Shown: positions 48,040 through 59,299, counted from the stretch's first letter. The stretch: 64,000 bases of DNA from Hedera helix (GCA_947179155.2 OX359266.1:16384098-16448097); one strand, 5' to 3'. Notes: generated by a model not told the origin, from the letters alone. Numbers and translations: made by a program.

Positions 48040-48448
48040 TTAATCACTAATCACTCCCTTCACTTTGATAGTATCCAAGGTAGATGAATATTTCTTTTTA
48101 AGCTCCTGTTCGTTCGTTTCCAGATAGGTGCTTTCTCCTCTGTTCTTGCTTTTTCTTCTCTTCTTTGAATAAAGTGGCTTCTTGCATATATCAACAACAC
48201 AGAAGTAAAACCCTGGCATTGGGCGCCTAGGCGCCCAATTTAAGCTACCAACCAGCGCCTAGGCTCCACATTGTCTGACTAAAATTACGCAACTGCCATT
48301 GACCACTCGAAATGACTTTTTCACCCTTGGTTGCTTTACCTGAGACAATTAAACATAAACACTAATAGAAATATCCTGAAAACATATAAAAATAACAATA
48401 ATTTAAATCCAAGAGTACTCCATTTGTAGGTATAAATACCACTCATCA

Positions 48449-48737
48449 CATATTATAAAAGTTTGAAGTATATCTTCACACAAAACAAGTTGAACATAAG
48501 GCAGTGGATGTGGTTAGAATTGATCAAAAATTACGATTGTGAAATTCTATATCATCCCGACAAAGCCAATGTAGTAGAAGATGCTCTAAGCAAAAAGAGC
48601 AGAGAGAAGTTGTTTGTATTGACAGACCAGGAACTGGTGAAAGAAATGGCTCGAATGGAGTTGGAGGTGAAAAAATCGAAAGAAAAGTTGATGGAGATGG
48701 AAGCAATCCCAACCTTATTAGACAAGGTCAAAGAGGC
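48449..48737 (+). pseudogene. pol: Tekay RNase H end, after the solo LTR
   Basis: Continuation of the RNase H interrupted at 43202: SLKYIFTQNKLNIRQWMW, LELIKNYDCEILYHPDKANV, DALSKKSREKL, then a Lys/Glu-rich linker. In-frame from 48463 without a stop until the Athila 3' LTR begins at 48738 (minus-strand ...TTACCA). The integrase of this element is not seen in the window and is presumably beyond the right edge. Confidence 0.8.
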
Positions 48738-49969
48738 TGGTAACTATCGTTAGCACTCCAAAATTAATCTTTACTTTCAATCACAAAATAAATATAATAA
48801 CAAGTAAGGGTCGAGCCTACAGAGAGTGATATTCTTTCAATAAATTTTAATATTTTTTGTTTCTAAATAACAATAAATAAATGAGGGGGTTTTGAATTAC
48901 TATTTAAACTAATTCAATTGTAAATAATTAAAATTAAATATTAAAGAGAGAAATCAATAAAGAGAAACTTCAGTTCAGTATCACATTTTCACCATTAACA
49001 GAATAATCAAGTTTAACATTAATCTTTTTCTTTCCTTCAATAAGACTAATAAACCTAGGTAACCACAATCATTCAATTACCCAAAATTCTCCTTAAGTTT
49101 TAATCTATTGTAGCAATCGCATCTAATAAATCCTCACTATCATGCAACCTAGATCTATCAGTCTAGATTTAATATAATAGTAGCACTAAGAATTAGAGAA
49201 TTAAATTATTCCAAGCAAAAATCACACAATCGCAGATTATTTAACTTGCCTTCTTGACAACTATAATAATATTCAAAAGCTTGACCACAATCAAATATTA
49301 TTAATCGCTACTTATTATCATATATAATATCGTTTACTTAATACTATATCTTAATCTACCAGATAATATAAAACTCAATCAATTTAACTGGCCACATTAA
49401 ATCAATCAAATCAAATATCATTCACCAACTGAAGTAAATCATCAAGAACAAATCTCATATAAGAAGGTTAAGATAATATAAACTTAATCAAACCATTAAT
49501 TGCTAATAAAGTTCAACATCCCTTAGCACTAAAAATAAAGAACTTAGCCTAACATAGTTGAAATTGTAAAATAACTTTCAATCCTTGCACTAGTGAAAAA
49601 TCTCTCCAAAAGTTGGGTTACAATCATAGTGTTCTCATCTATTTATATCCGTCACGACTCTCGTAAAATCTTTCTAAAACATAGCAACCTTGAAAGTCCT
49701 ATTTGGAATTAATTTCAATAATTCCACGGATCAGCCCATTTTGAGTCGACAAATAGGGCCTTAACCCTCTTTTAACATTGCAAAATAGGGCCCCGGCCCT
49801 CTTCCCGACAGTTTAATTACAAAAATGCCACTAAGCTTTAATTTTCCCATTTTGTCCATTCAATGCTGTTTTCTACAAAATAAACATAAAAACAAGTCAA
49901 ACGCTCTTAAAGAGAGCAACTATCAAAGCCCAACAACATCCAATCCATAGGTATAAAACTCACTCATCA
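48738..49969 (-). repeat. 3' LTR of the Athila/Tat element, 1,232 bp
   Basis: Minus-strand TGATGAGTGAGTTTTATACC at 49969, end GATAGTTACCA at 48738. It has the AGGCTCGACCCTTACTTG block near 48815 that matches the other Athila LTR ends and repeated GGGCC phrases at 49750-49800. Confidence 0.8.
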
Positions 49970-49986
49970 AATACCCCCAAACTTAA
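49970..49986 (-). promoter_or_regulatory. Polypurine tract of the Athila/Tat element
   Basis: Minus-strand TAAGTTTGGGGGTATT directly before TGATGAGTG. The same tract (GAGTTTGGGGGTATT) occurs before the LTRs at 37958 and 39517. Confidence 0.75.
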
Positions 49987-50936
49987 ACATTTACTTGTCC
50001 TCAAGCAAATCACAAACAAACTATATTAACAAAACAAAACAAAAAACTAAGCTAACACCCTATTATCATACAAACTCACAAAACCCGGACAACTCAAGCA
50101 ATACCTCAACATGATGGTTAGGATTCCAACCTTAGAGATCATCAGTAATAACCCAAGAAAAAATTTAGAATCATGTTTCATCCTCATCTCAACATATAAT
50201 TAGCATCACAATACTAGCAACCCCTCACGTGAGTGTGTAAAAATTCAATGTATTAAATCAATTAAAAACCAGATAAACAAATGAATTTCAATGCCATGTA
50301 AGATCACAATATATTCCCATATGTACTTACGTTCACACATTTATGTATCATTATGCTCGTATATATATTTCTCCATTCAAATTCACAGGTACGTCTTACG
50401 CTCCATCTTGTATTATCACTACTACAAAATAGTCAATAGATAACGCATAAAAAACGTTGTAATAGGTAATATAGAAACGTCGAGATTAAGGGTGTCATCT
50501 ATTTAACACATTTATACAACATTTTTAAAACATTGTAGTTAGATATATTACACAATGTTTTTTCATTAAAAAATGTTGTAGATATGTTTTCCATAAATTC
50601 TTGAATGCAAGAAAACTTTGTAGATGTTATAATTCTACAACGTTTTATGACTTAAAATGTTGTTTTTTGATACATCAGACAATGTTGAGACAAATTTACA
50701 CAACATTTCTAAGGTACCATCTATTTAGACATAATTATAAAAATTCACGTGAGTGTGTAAAAATTCAATGTATTAAATCAATTAAAAACCAGATAAACAA
50801 ATGAATTTCAATGCCATGTAAGATCACAATATATTCCCATATGTACTTACGTTCACACATTTATGTACCATTATGCTCGTATATATATTTCTCCATTCAA
50901 ATTCACAGGTACATCTTACGCTCCATCTCGTATTAT
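49987..50936 (-). mobile_element. Athila/Tat 3' untranslated region, part 1, with duplicated CACTA end
   Basis: Non-coding; GCTTGAGGACAAGTAAATG lies just inside the polypurine tract, as in the copies at 38000 and 39480. The segment 50226-50416 is target DNA that was duplicated together with the end of the CACTA element. Confidence 0.65.
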
Positions 50937-51262
50937 CACTACTACAAAATAGTCAATAGATAACGCATAAAAAACGTTGTAATAGGTTATACAGAAACGT
51001 CGAGGTTAAGGGTGTCATCTATTTAACACATTTATACAACATTTTTAAAACATTGTAGTTAGATATATTACACAACGTTTTTTCATTAAAAAATGTTGTA
51101 GATATGTTTTCCATAAATTCTTGAATGCAAGAAAACTTTGTAGATGTTATAATTCTACAACATTTTATGACTTAAAATGTTGTTTTTTGATACATCAGAC
51201 AATGTTGAGACAAATTTACACAACATTTCTAAGGTACCATCTATTTAGACATAATTATAAAA
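50226..51262. repeat. Tandem duplication, 520-bp period, covering target DNA and CACTA end
   Basis: 50226-50745 is repeated at 50746 onward with few changes (for example ATGTATCATT against ATGTACCATT, GTACGTC against GTACATC). Each unit has about 190 bases of Athila flank, the CACTACTACAAAATAG terminus (50417 and 50937) and about 330 bases of subterminal sequence. After TTTAGACATAATTATAAAA at 51240-51260 the second unit continues into the rest of the transposon. Confidence 0.9.
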
Positions 51263-52039
51263 CGTTTTTAAAATGTTGTAACTGTTCTGAATACATAACA
51301 TTTTCCAGGAAGAAAAAAGTTGTGTATATTTGAAATTACATACACAATGGTGCACCTGCATTTTTATGTAGGACAGCTAATGCCATGAAATGTTGCTAAA
51401 CAAAGCTCTAAATTCTCATTTATAGCCAAAATGTATCAACCATTCAAAATACATCCCAATAATATATACCATACGTTTACAGTTTCAAATTACATCCACA
51501 AAATATACCAAACTATCTATAAAATTAAGCTACTACCTAATCATGTGCAAAAAAGTCTTCTCCCAAAATACATTTATATCTAACCCTGTACATTCACCGT
51601 TAACTCGAGACTCTACATGTAAATAATCAAATGTTCCTACACTGTCAAAATAAAAGGTAAAATAGTCAAACAATTGGTGGGCATGTATGTATCTAGCAAT
51701 TAAAAATAAATTCGTAGAGTGAGAGCTCAATTACCCAGTTTTATGACACAAACATAGGTTGTAATAAGCCAACGGACCAAGATCGCATGATCATGTTGTA
51801 ATAAGCCTGGAGTATTTTTATAACTGTAAATTGAATAACTAAAAAATTAATAAGTTCAGTATCACACGTAACGTAGAGATTAAACAAGCCAGAAACTTAA
51901 ATGAAACAACCAATCGAAATATAAACGTATGGTATATACTAAGACCTCTTGTCCGTGTTGGTGCCCCTCCTTTGATTGATGATAAATCTAGGACAATTCT
52001 GTAAAAATTAAGGATCAACAAGTAATATTTTTATTTCCA

Positions 52040-52057
52040 CCCCCCCCCCCCCCCCCC
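52040..52057. repeat. Poly-C run, 18 bases
   Basis: Eighteen uninterrupted C within the CACTA interior, just downstream of the guanylate kinase fragment. It is a likely sequencing or length-variable site. Confidence 0.9.
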
Positions 52058-52115
52058 ACTTCCCCCTTTTATGTATTCATACCACAAATAATACCACCAG
52101 TAAAGAAGAACTTAC

Positions 52116-52792
52116 AAGTTCTAGGAGGCTTTTCCCATTTCTCCAGTCGTGCAAGATATCAGAATCGTTTGATCCACTTTTGATACTGAATAATCCACAG
52201 GCAAATTGGCCACTTTTGGTGCTGAATCAACATCCATCATATATTTAGACGTATATATATAAATAAATAAGACTAAAGGTTGAACAGTTCAATAGAATCT
52301 TAAGGGACCACTTACATGATTTATTATAGGTCACGTTCAGGACTTCATCAAGACCCAAGAGTTTCTGGATCAAATGAGAAATAAATTTAAATCATTTAAA
52401 AGGTAATAAGAGATGTGACTTTAGATCATCCATGTTATACCAGGGAGCAAGAATCAATTACCTTAAGACTCCCGTAACAAGTGTCGAGGTCATCATTTAC
52501 CAACATATAATCAAAGAGGCTAGGCTATTTTCCTTGTTCGAGCTCTGCCTTAGCATTTTGGAGTCGCTTTTGGATCTGTTCCTCTGTCTCAGTCCCCCTG
52601 TACATGTTGAAAAGCCCAATTATTACTAGGAGGAGGTATGCAAAAGCGAGATCACTAGAAGTTTCTAGCTTTAACTCAGTTCACCTTATACGAAGGCGCT
52701 TCTCAAGCTCCTTAAATGAGGGAGGGCAGACAAAGATGAAAATTACTTCAAGAGAACTAGCCCTCACGGACCAATATGCAGTGCAACATTTT
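52116..52792 (-). pseudogene. Captured guanylate kinase fragment (3' exons with introns)
   Basis: Guanylate kinase converts GMP to GDP with ATP. Four exon pieces on the minus strand with GT/AG borders: 52792-52685 (VRASSLEVIFIFVCPPSF, KELEKRLRIR), 52598-52462 (GTETEEQIQKRLQNAKAELE, stop, then LFDYMLVNDDLDTCYGSLK), 52364-52316 (KLLGLDEVLNVTYNKS) and about 52235-52116 (KVANLPVDYSVSKVDQTILI). They match the C-terminal half and tail of plant guanylate kinase. The N-terminal P-loop exons are not found and one stop (TAG) is present. Retained introns indicate capture from genomic DNA, not from mRNA. A functional product is not expected. Confidence 0.8.
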
Positions 52793-53594
52793 TCATGTAC
52801 TAAAAAGGGCAATGATATGTTGATAGACAGTTTTTAATTAATTGAAGATATGATTCAGATATGTTGGAACCATAACAATAGCAGTAGCTTAGGGTGCAAT
52901 CCTAGAAAAGAGACGACGAATGAAGAGATAAAAGAAGTAAAATGCAAAAAAGGTATGTAAAGAGTAGAAAGGGAATTTAGGTTAGACCTGTTTGTTGCAC
53001 ATCAATTTCTGGAGGCAGAGTACTTACCTGATCAACATATAATTCGAAGCATGTAAAAGGAGATACCATAAGAAGGAAACAATTTTTGCAAGTGCATACA
53101 AGATATGATACATGCCAAAGTGATATAACAGGTTAGTGATATAACAATTTTTGCAAGTGCATACAAGATATGATACACTAATCTATTTTTAGGTTAGTGT
53201 TCTGTTTTAGTAGACATGCTTCAACTTATTAGCTTGATTAAGGAGACGACTATAAGAAGTTTGGTGTTAGACTCGATGAAGAAATATTGTATGTTAGATT
53301 AGTTTTATAATCTTTTAAATCCTCATAGAAATAGCAAAGGATGATTGAGAACAAGGAAATAAATACAATATATTCGTTCAGGAAAAAAATAAAAATGGCT
53401 AGAAATAACGTTAACAAGTCCCTTGAATAATATTTGCTAATCTTCTTCTTACAAGAGAGTAAAGAGCTAAAAAGAATCCTTTTTTGCATTAATGAATCTT
53501 GCGTGTGGTATTTCTTGCCCTTCCAGTTAGTGCTTTGGTGACATCATGAGCTATTATTTCTATAGGACAAAAGAGTAGGCAATCATATATGTAT

Positions 53595-53612
53595 ACACAC
53601 ACACACACACAT
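53595..53612. repeat. (AC)n microsatellite
   Basis: A short ACACAC run of about nine units in CACTA interior sequence without other recognisable features. Confidence 0.9.
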
Positions 53613-54210
53613 ATCCTCTATAGAAATATTTGATTCAACATGATGAAGGCATGTCCTCTGAAGGAGAAAGTATAGAGAATATGAAAAGGTAATCAAGGCA
53701 AATCACTGGAATACAATATCACTGTTGTATAAACTCAACAGAATTACTTGAGCATTTGTAGCCTATGTGGCCTGTATGCATGTGTTGTTCATTTCTAGCC
53801 TATGTGGCCTGTATACTTGTATCTGAAGCAAAACTGCAAGTTGATGATACTAAACTAACAACATCACCAATAACTCACTACAAGAAGTGTTTATGATCTG
53901 ATAATGAACCAAACAAATATGAAACAAGCCATTCCATTCAGAAGGTCACTAGAGTAACGTGTCACAAGAAACTGGGAGTCACTATAATCATATTGGGACA
54001 AATAAAAAACAATAATAAAGACTAGAAAAACATAAAAGGAAAGAGGAATCCTATTATCTTGAATGTCTATTAGATGCATACATTTTGAAAACTTGAGTTC
54101 ACAATCCCAGAATGTCAAGGATGACCACTCAAGGAAAATGATGAATATATTTTAGACACCCTTGATAAATTTGTTGGCATTGCTTTAAATATGAAGAACT
54201 ATAAAATTAC

Positions 54211-55171
54211 CTTCCTACAAGTTAACATAGGATCATCAAAATAAAAAGGTAACCCACAAGAATTTCAAACATAATAGCACCAAGTGACCACCTACAAAGC
54301 ATTAACACAATAAATTAGTCATGGCAATTGCATGTCAATCTGAGAAGGATAGACTCTATACTAGATCCATCTTATTTTGGGTAATAAATTTAGAATTAAA
54401 AAAATAAAAATAAATAACTCATCTACTTTTGTCATTGGTAACATTAATGACACTGATACCAAACAAAAAAAACCCTGGAAAAATAAATACATTGAGCAAC
54501 TATGGGAAGAGCCGAATGGTTAACTTCTTTCAGATTCTATGTGAAAATAATTCAAATATATTTCCTCAATAGACTCCTACTCCACAAATTAACATGTATG
54601 AAATACTAACCAGTCACATTCCAATGAATAACCTTCTTTAGGAAAACTTTTGGAGCAATATAATCAGGTGTACCAATAGTTGAATAAGCTTGCAATGTCC
54701 AAAATGACAAGTTAGAAGAAAAGTTTCCAGGTATTGAGATCCATATGCCAGAAACATAGAGAACATACTTTAGAGAAATGGTTGATTTTCCATGAAAAAT
54801 AATGCAAAATTTTTAATTAAATCCACAACATAACACATTTTTTGTGGATATTATTTAGAATAACACCCATGGGAAGACGTATCTGGGCTAGTATTCTTAA
54901 CAGATTAGCCATCATGAAATAATAAAAGCATAGAAAATGTAGTCAGAAATTATAGAAACCTTAGAAAACTTACAAGCATCCATCTATTTTTCTGCCAATG
55001 TTGTAGTTGCTCATGTTGTGTTCGTTTTGGAACTACATAATTGCATTTACACTTCCTCCTGGCGAGAAGTCCTCTTCTAGAGTACTACAGTCTAAAGGTT
55101 TACAAAGTCCAAAATCTAATAGTCTTAAATGACCATATTTATCGAGTAGCAAGTTGTCAGGCTTAATATCT
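54211..55171 (-). pseudogene. Captured NDR/Tricornered-type AGC kinase fragment (three exons with introns)
   Basis: Minus-strand exons with splice borders. 55171-54974 has RDIKPDNLLLDKYGHLRLLD, FGLCKPLDCSTLEE, and ends RTQHEQLQHWQKNRWML. 54688-54611 has AYSTIGTPDYIAPKVFLKK followed by a one-base deletion before the YSLECDW-equivalent part. 54291-54211 has WSLGAIMFEILVGY followed by a frame-breaking deletion before the DDPMLTCRK-equivalent part. These are subdomains VIb to IX of plant NDR kinases (catalytic Asp in RDIKPDN, DFG region as LDFG, APE as APK). Upstream ATP-binding exons and the C-terminal tail are not found. It is a pseudogene carried by the CACTA element, on the same strand as the guanylate kinase piece. 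Confidence 0.85.
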
Positions 55172-56500
55172 CTATAAAAAAGTAACATCAGAAGTCATTC
55201 TAAATTAGTCCCCATAATTGCACTTCACAAAATATACTAAATTAAAGTAATTTAGGGGAAGTATAGTTAGGAACATAAGTACGAAATTTTTATAAGTTAA
55301 TAGCAAAATCTGCATTGCATCTCTAACCTGAAAATACAGAAAGACTCCTTATTTGCTAATAACACAAACTAAAAATTTAAAGAAACCCAGTAATTTGAGA
55401 GGTACAGAAGCTATGAATGATTCATCCAGTATTCCTCAATCCTTATTAGGTAATTTCTACACCAAAAGATTGCATTACAGGATAATTACCAACCAATGCA
55501 AAGTAATAATTCATAATAAATTATATTAATTTGAGATGAATGCTAATATTAACTATATTAAATTAAATACTTCTTCCAAGGTATACAGAAGAGCATACAA
55601 ATTTTGTAAGGTAATAGGAACAGTGTTTCTGATCAGATATATTACCAACACTTGCAACAGTGTTGCTGATCAGAGAATGCTCTACAGTGATGGTCCCTAT
55701 ATACTTATATGTGTTATTACCAGTGATTAGGCAGCCGAATCAGAAACCAATATCTAGATCCAACCTGCAAATGTTAGACAAACTACAATCTTATTTTTAC
55801 TTAATATATAAAATATTTACTCAAGCATTCCATCAAACAAGTAAAGGACAAAAAGAAATTGCAGGGAAAGATCAGTTAGAGAACCAAATTCATTCAATGC
55901 AACCTTAAACTATTTCCTCAGCTAGAACTTTAGGAAAACTAACACAAGCATAATTTCACCAAAAAAATCAATTAAAGTCTTTATGTATTCTCTGATATTG
56001 ATATTAGGGCATATTAACTTGGACATATGAAGTGTGTGTATGCAAGAAATAACGTGTTTAATTTGTGTATTAATTTAGGGAAATAGTTATTAACCTTCAA
56101 TTAGAGGTAATGAAGGACAACAATAGTGGAAAAGAGGGATAAATAAAGAATGTCGCCACTACAGGAGAACACTGTCGTCATCGAAAAACACTTCCACAAC
56201 CAAAAATTAGGGTTATTTTCCCAAATTAGGGCCAGCGGAAGGGGAAAGACATGGGAAAGAGGAGGAGAGAGAGCTATGTGAGGAGAGAGATGTGATAGAT
56301 TGAGAAGAGAGTAGAAAAAGGTTGAGAGAAGCCACGATCTGTGAGACGTGTGAGGGAAAAGAAAGAAGTGGAAGAGCTTCCCTCAAATTCTAAGCCTCGA
56401 ACCTCCGCGGAAACACGTATGTCGCAGACTCTATAGCCAAATCCATTAAAACTAATAAAGCAATCATAATAGTAAGGGTTAAGCTCTAGCCCTCGCCCTA
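55172..56500. other. CACTA interior, unidentified
   Basis: AT-rich, with several short open frames on both strands and no recognised domain. From 56100 to 56400 it is purine-rich (AGAGAGGAGAGAGA tracts). It may hold introns or flanks of captured genes. Confidence 0.4.
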
Positions 56501-56559
56501 GCTGTAAGTTTAACCCAATAGTAATTGTAGAGAAATATTTGGAGAATGAGAAACAAAAG

Positions 56560-56850
56560 AAGAGGGAAAAGGGAGGGATTTTGATTTTTTGTTTTTGTTT
56601 TAGGTGTACTGGCAGGAGAAAGAACAAATCTACCACTATCGTTACCGGCGAAGTGCCCCTCCACCACCACGGCCACCTCCACGGTTACTGCCCCTTCCCC
56701 CTCCACCACTGTCGTCATACCCACCGCCACCGCGACCTCCGCCTCCACGGGTGCTTCTATCAACAGATTCACCATCGCCAAGGCTACGAAAGCCGTCAGA
56801 TCAGATAAGACTGGTGAACGAAGCTAGCTTTGCGATCTAGCGAGTAAGAT
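56560..56850 (-). pseudogene. Possible captured RGG/Gly-rich exon
   Basis: On the minus strand the frame reads STRGGGGRGGGGYDDSGGGG, then RGSNRGGGRGGGG, an RGG-box composition as in plant RNA-binding proteins. The segment is markedly GC-rich against its surroundings, as host exons would be. On the plus strand the same DNA gives a Pro-rich frame behind a good splice acceptor (TTTTTGTTTTAG at 56603), so the strand is not certain. The gene of origin is not identified. Confidence 0.45.
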
Positions 56851-57243
56851 TGAGAGAGGAACAGAGATTATGAGTGAGGACGTGTTTCCGACTCGGGGTG
56901 CTATGATGGCTTTCGAGGTTTGGATCGGGGAACATTTCTTTGTAATGAAATTTTTTCATTTCATTATCATGTGTTATGCTCCTCCGTGTTTTCAAGTTTT
57001 TAGTTCGCACGATAATTATTTTTTATAGCTTGCCTCCATGTTTTTTAAATACATAACGTTTTCTTAAAGAAAACGTGATGTGATGTATTTAAAACTAAAA
57101 ACTGCAATTATAAATACGCAATGTTTTTGCATATGTATCTACAACGTTTTGTAAAAAAAACGTTGTGCCGAAAAAAACCACAACATTTTTTATAAAAATG
57201 TTATTGTTTAAATGTTGTCTATTTACTGTTTTACAGTAGTGTA

Positions 57244-58087
57244 TATTATCTCGACATGTGCAATGTTTATCTTTCTTAGGCCTTTCAAAGTTATCCATGT
57301 AGCGAACTTTCCACCAATGACTCCCAAACCAGTTAGCTTTAGGGCACCAAGTGTAAAGACACTCCAAAGGCTTACTCGTTCGAATAACAGAGGCCACAAA
57401 GAAAAACTAGCCAAGACTGTTCACATCCATCGTACTCACTTATTACACTTCAATCAACTACTTCGCTTCATCTTCATACATTTTTCATATTTATTTTTTT
57501 CAATTTGTTTTCCAATGGACGTCAAACCAATTATAATCATATTTTTCTAGTTATTATAAATATGTTAAATCAAGTAATATTGTTTCTCTTATCCTTATCG
57601 ACATTTAATTTAATCAACCCATCCAAACTCTAACTAATTTAATATATCGATTATGTGCGTGTCAGTGCTCAGGGTTTTCAGTACTGTAAGTACTAACTAT
57701 AATCAAGAATCAGACTCACAATCATCTATCATCTTACTAAAGCTAAAACTTGACTCACCGCATTAAAATCCCAGGATATTCTTTAATCACTGATAGCGAA
57801 AAAATTGCTCAAGTTAAACATAATGCAATGCATGGCCCTAAAATGCAATAATTTTCCTATATGCTCTCTATTTTTGCAATTTTTTAATTTTTCTAGTTTT
57901 TAGTTTTTTTAAAACACATATAAAACAAACTAAAACCTATGAATGATCCTAAATCCACAAATTAATGCAAAAAAACCCATGTAACGCCTACGAAAAACAT
58001 ATAAAGGTCCACCCCCAAACTAAATCTAGACAATGTCCGCATTGTAACGGAAAGACAAAAATCAAAACGGAGAACTTCCCTAATAAG
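57244..58087 (-). mobile_element. Athila/Tat 3' untranslated region, part 2
   Basis: It continues the region interrupted by the CACTA element: CATGTGCAATGTTTATC, GTAGCGAACTTTCCACCA and the following 150 bases match 38382-38530. It includes T-rich stretches and a TAGTTTGGGGGTGGACC purine tract (58005-58020, minus strand), similar to the true polypurine tract but not followed by an LTR. No gene. Confidence 0.65.
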
Positions 58088-59299
58088 TCAATCATCGTGA
58101 TCGACCTCATCATCATCTGCCTCATCCTCCACCGTGTCGCCTCTGATGTCTTCTTCACTTTCTGGATCTGGAGGTGGATATGGAGACAAAATTGGTACAT
58201 CTGTAAGTTGGACATTCGCAATAAATGGATCCATCCGCGCTAAGCATGTAACCAACGCATTCTTAATATCAAAATTGTATCAATGCATCTTAGTTTGACG
58301 TTGAACTAGACGATGCATTGGTGCTCTGTTTGAAATTGGCGTTGGTCATTGCGATGATTCTCCTGATCCATCCTTCGTTGTAACGTCTAGATTTGTTCAC
58401 TGATAGCACAGAGTAATGGATCCTTTGAAGTCGATGGTGCTGCAGGAGCAAGGTCCTCGTCAGCCAGTGGTGCATTGATGAATCCCAATCTGATCAGGGA
58501 TGTGACACTCCTCCTTCCCAAACATGATATCTTTGAATTAGATTATGGTCAAGGAGAGTCGTAGGCGGCTGTAACAATTCTACCGCTCTCCAATGAACTC
58601 CAGCCTGTTGGCATAATCCAGTAATGAGGGAAGGATGGGCAAACCACCCACCAAATGTAGCCCCTTTTAGATTTTTCTTAATCGATGCCTCAATCACTCA
58701 TCCCACATCAATGTTTAATCTGGTGATAATAGCATATAGCAACCTTACTCGCTCCCAACACACATCATTGATATGGGTGCATGGAATTAATTTGGTACAG
58801 ATAAAGGCATACCAAATTTTTTCATATCTACTCAAGTGCTTGAAAGGAAATGACTTCACGCGACCATTATGCAAATTTCGCTTCCACTCCATACCCGGCT
58901 AATGTGGTCATAGTCGAGCTTTAAACTCACAAACTAACAAATGTCAATGCTCCTTAGATTTTAATATTCATTTATAGTCGCCCGACTAAATGACATTTTC
59001 TTGTCGCACAACATTATGTCACACGTTGGTGTATCTTGGGCGTTGACGTAGAATTCCTTAACTACGGTTGTTACTGCGGAATTTGGATGATCAGTAAAAG
59101 TGTCCCAGCCTCTCTCTTGAATCATGTTTGCCATTTCCCCATCTTCAAATGTTGTGGGTCTAAGTCCCTTCTTCGAAGCCAAAGCCCTACTAACAAGCAC
59201 AAGAACGAACTTGTCGGTCCCTTTGGGGATAATAAATTTCTTTCTATCAAAAGCCCGTGATGATGAAGACACTTCCCCTCGTTGTCGCTTAGGACCCAT
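58088..59299 (-). pseudogene. Additional ORF of the Athila/Tat element (putative plant transposon protein family)
   Basis: About 404 codons from ATG 59299 to TGA 58090-58088, with stops near 58698 and 58494 and two frameshifts that cancel each other. The N-terminus is basic (MGPKRQRGEVSSSSRAFDRK). Then come RGWDTFTDHPNSAVTTVVKE and FYVNA (residues 60-80), later WKRNLHNGRVKSFPFKHLSR, WYAFICTKLIPCTHINDV, RVRLLYAIITRLNIDVG and HPSLITGLCQQAGV; the acidic tail ends EDEADDDEVDHDD. This is the order of the plant-transposon domain often found beside Athila/Tat elements and in extra ORFs of Tat elements. It lies downstream of pol on the same strand. Its function is unknown. Confidence 0.7.

Larger units (their letters stand above)
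43203..48448 (-). mobile_element. Athila/Tat solo LTR (about 1.2 kb) containing a nested 4-kb solo LTR
   Basis: Minus-strand TGATGAGTGGTATTTATACC at 48448 to CGACTGTCA at 43203. The target duplication CATAT is perfect (43198-43202 and 48449-48453). Without the nested 44013-48039 LTR and its duplication it is 1,214 bp, like the other Athila LTRs here. The end near 43230 has GTGTATACTTGCACG. A GC-richer part at 48200-48270 has the repeated phrase GGCGCCTAGGCGCC. Confidence 0.9.
50937..57243. mobile_element. Non-autonomous CACTA (En/Spm-like) transposon carrying host gene fragments
   Basis: The left terminus CACTACTACAAAATAGTC at 50937 (also duplicated at 50417) and the right terminus, read inward, CACTACTGTAAAACAGT at 57243 form imperfect inverted repeats of about 28 bases. 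The flanking target triplet TAT is present on both sides (50934-50936 and 57244-57246). Subterminal regions are rich in ACAACGTTTT and AACATTGT motifs in both directions (50440-51340, 57040-57215), as usual for transposase-binding repeats. An empty-site relative (CTCGTATATGAC at 38362) supports the insertion point. No transposase is visible. The interior has pieces of at least two host genes. Confidence 0.85.

Noticed and set aside
52040..52057. Poly-C run as a functional element
   Set aside because: A homopolymer of this kind is most likely a slippage product or sequencing weak point; no supporting context.
56539..56840. Pro-rich plus-strand protein in the CACTA interior
   Set aside because: The opposite strand gives a more typical RGG-box composition; the Pro-rich frame is probably its complement, though the splice acceptor keeps some doubt.
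58005..58020. A second polypurine tract in the Athila/Tat 3' region as an element boundary
   Set aside because: No LTR start follows it; the true tract with LTR is at 49970-49986.
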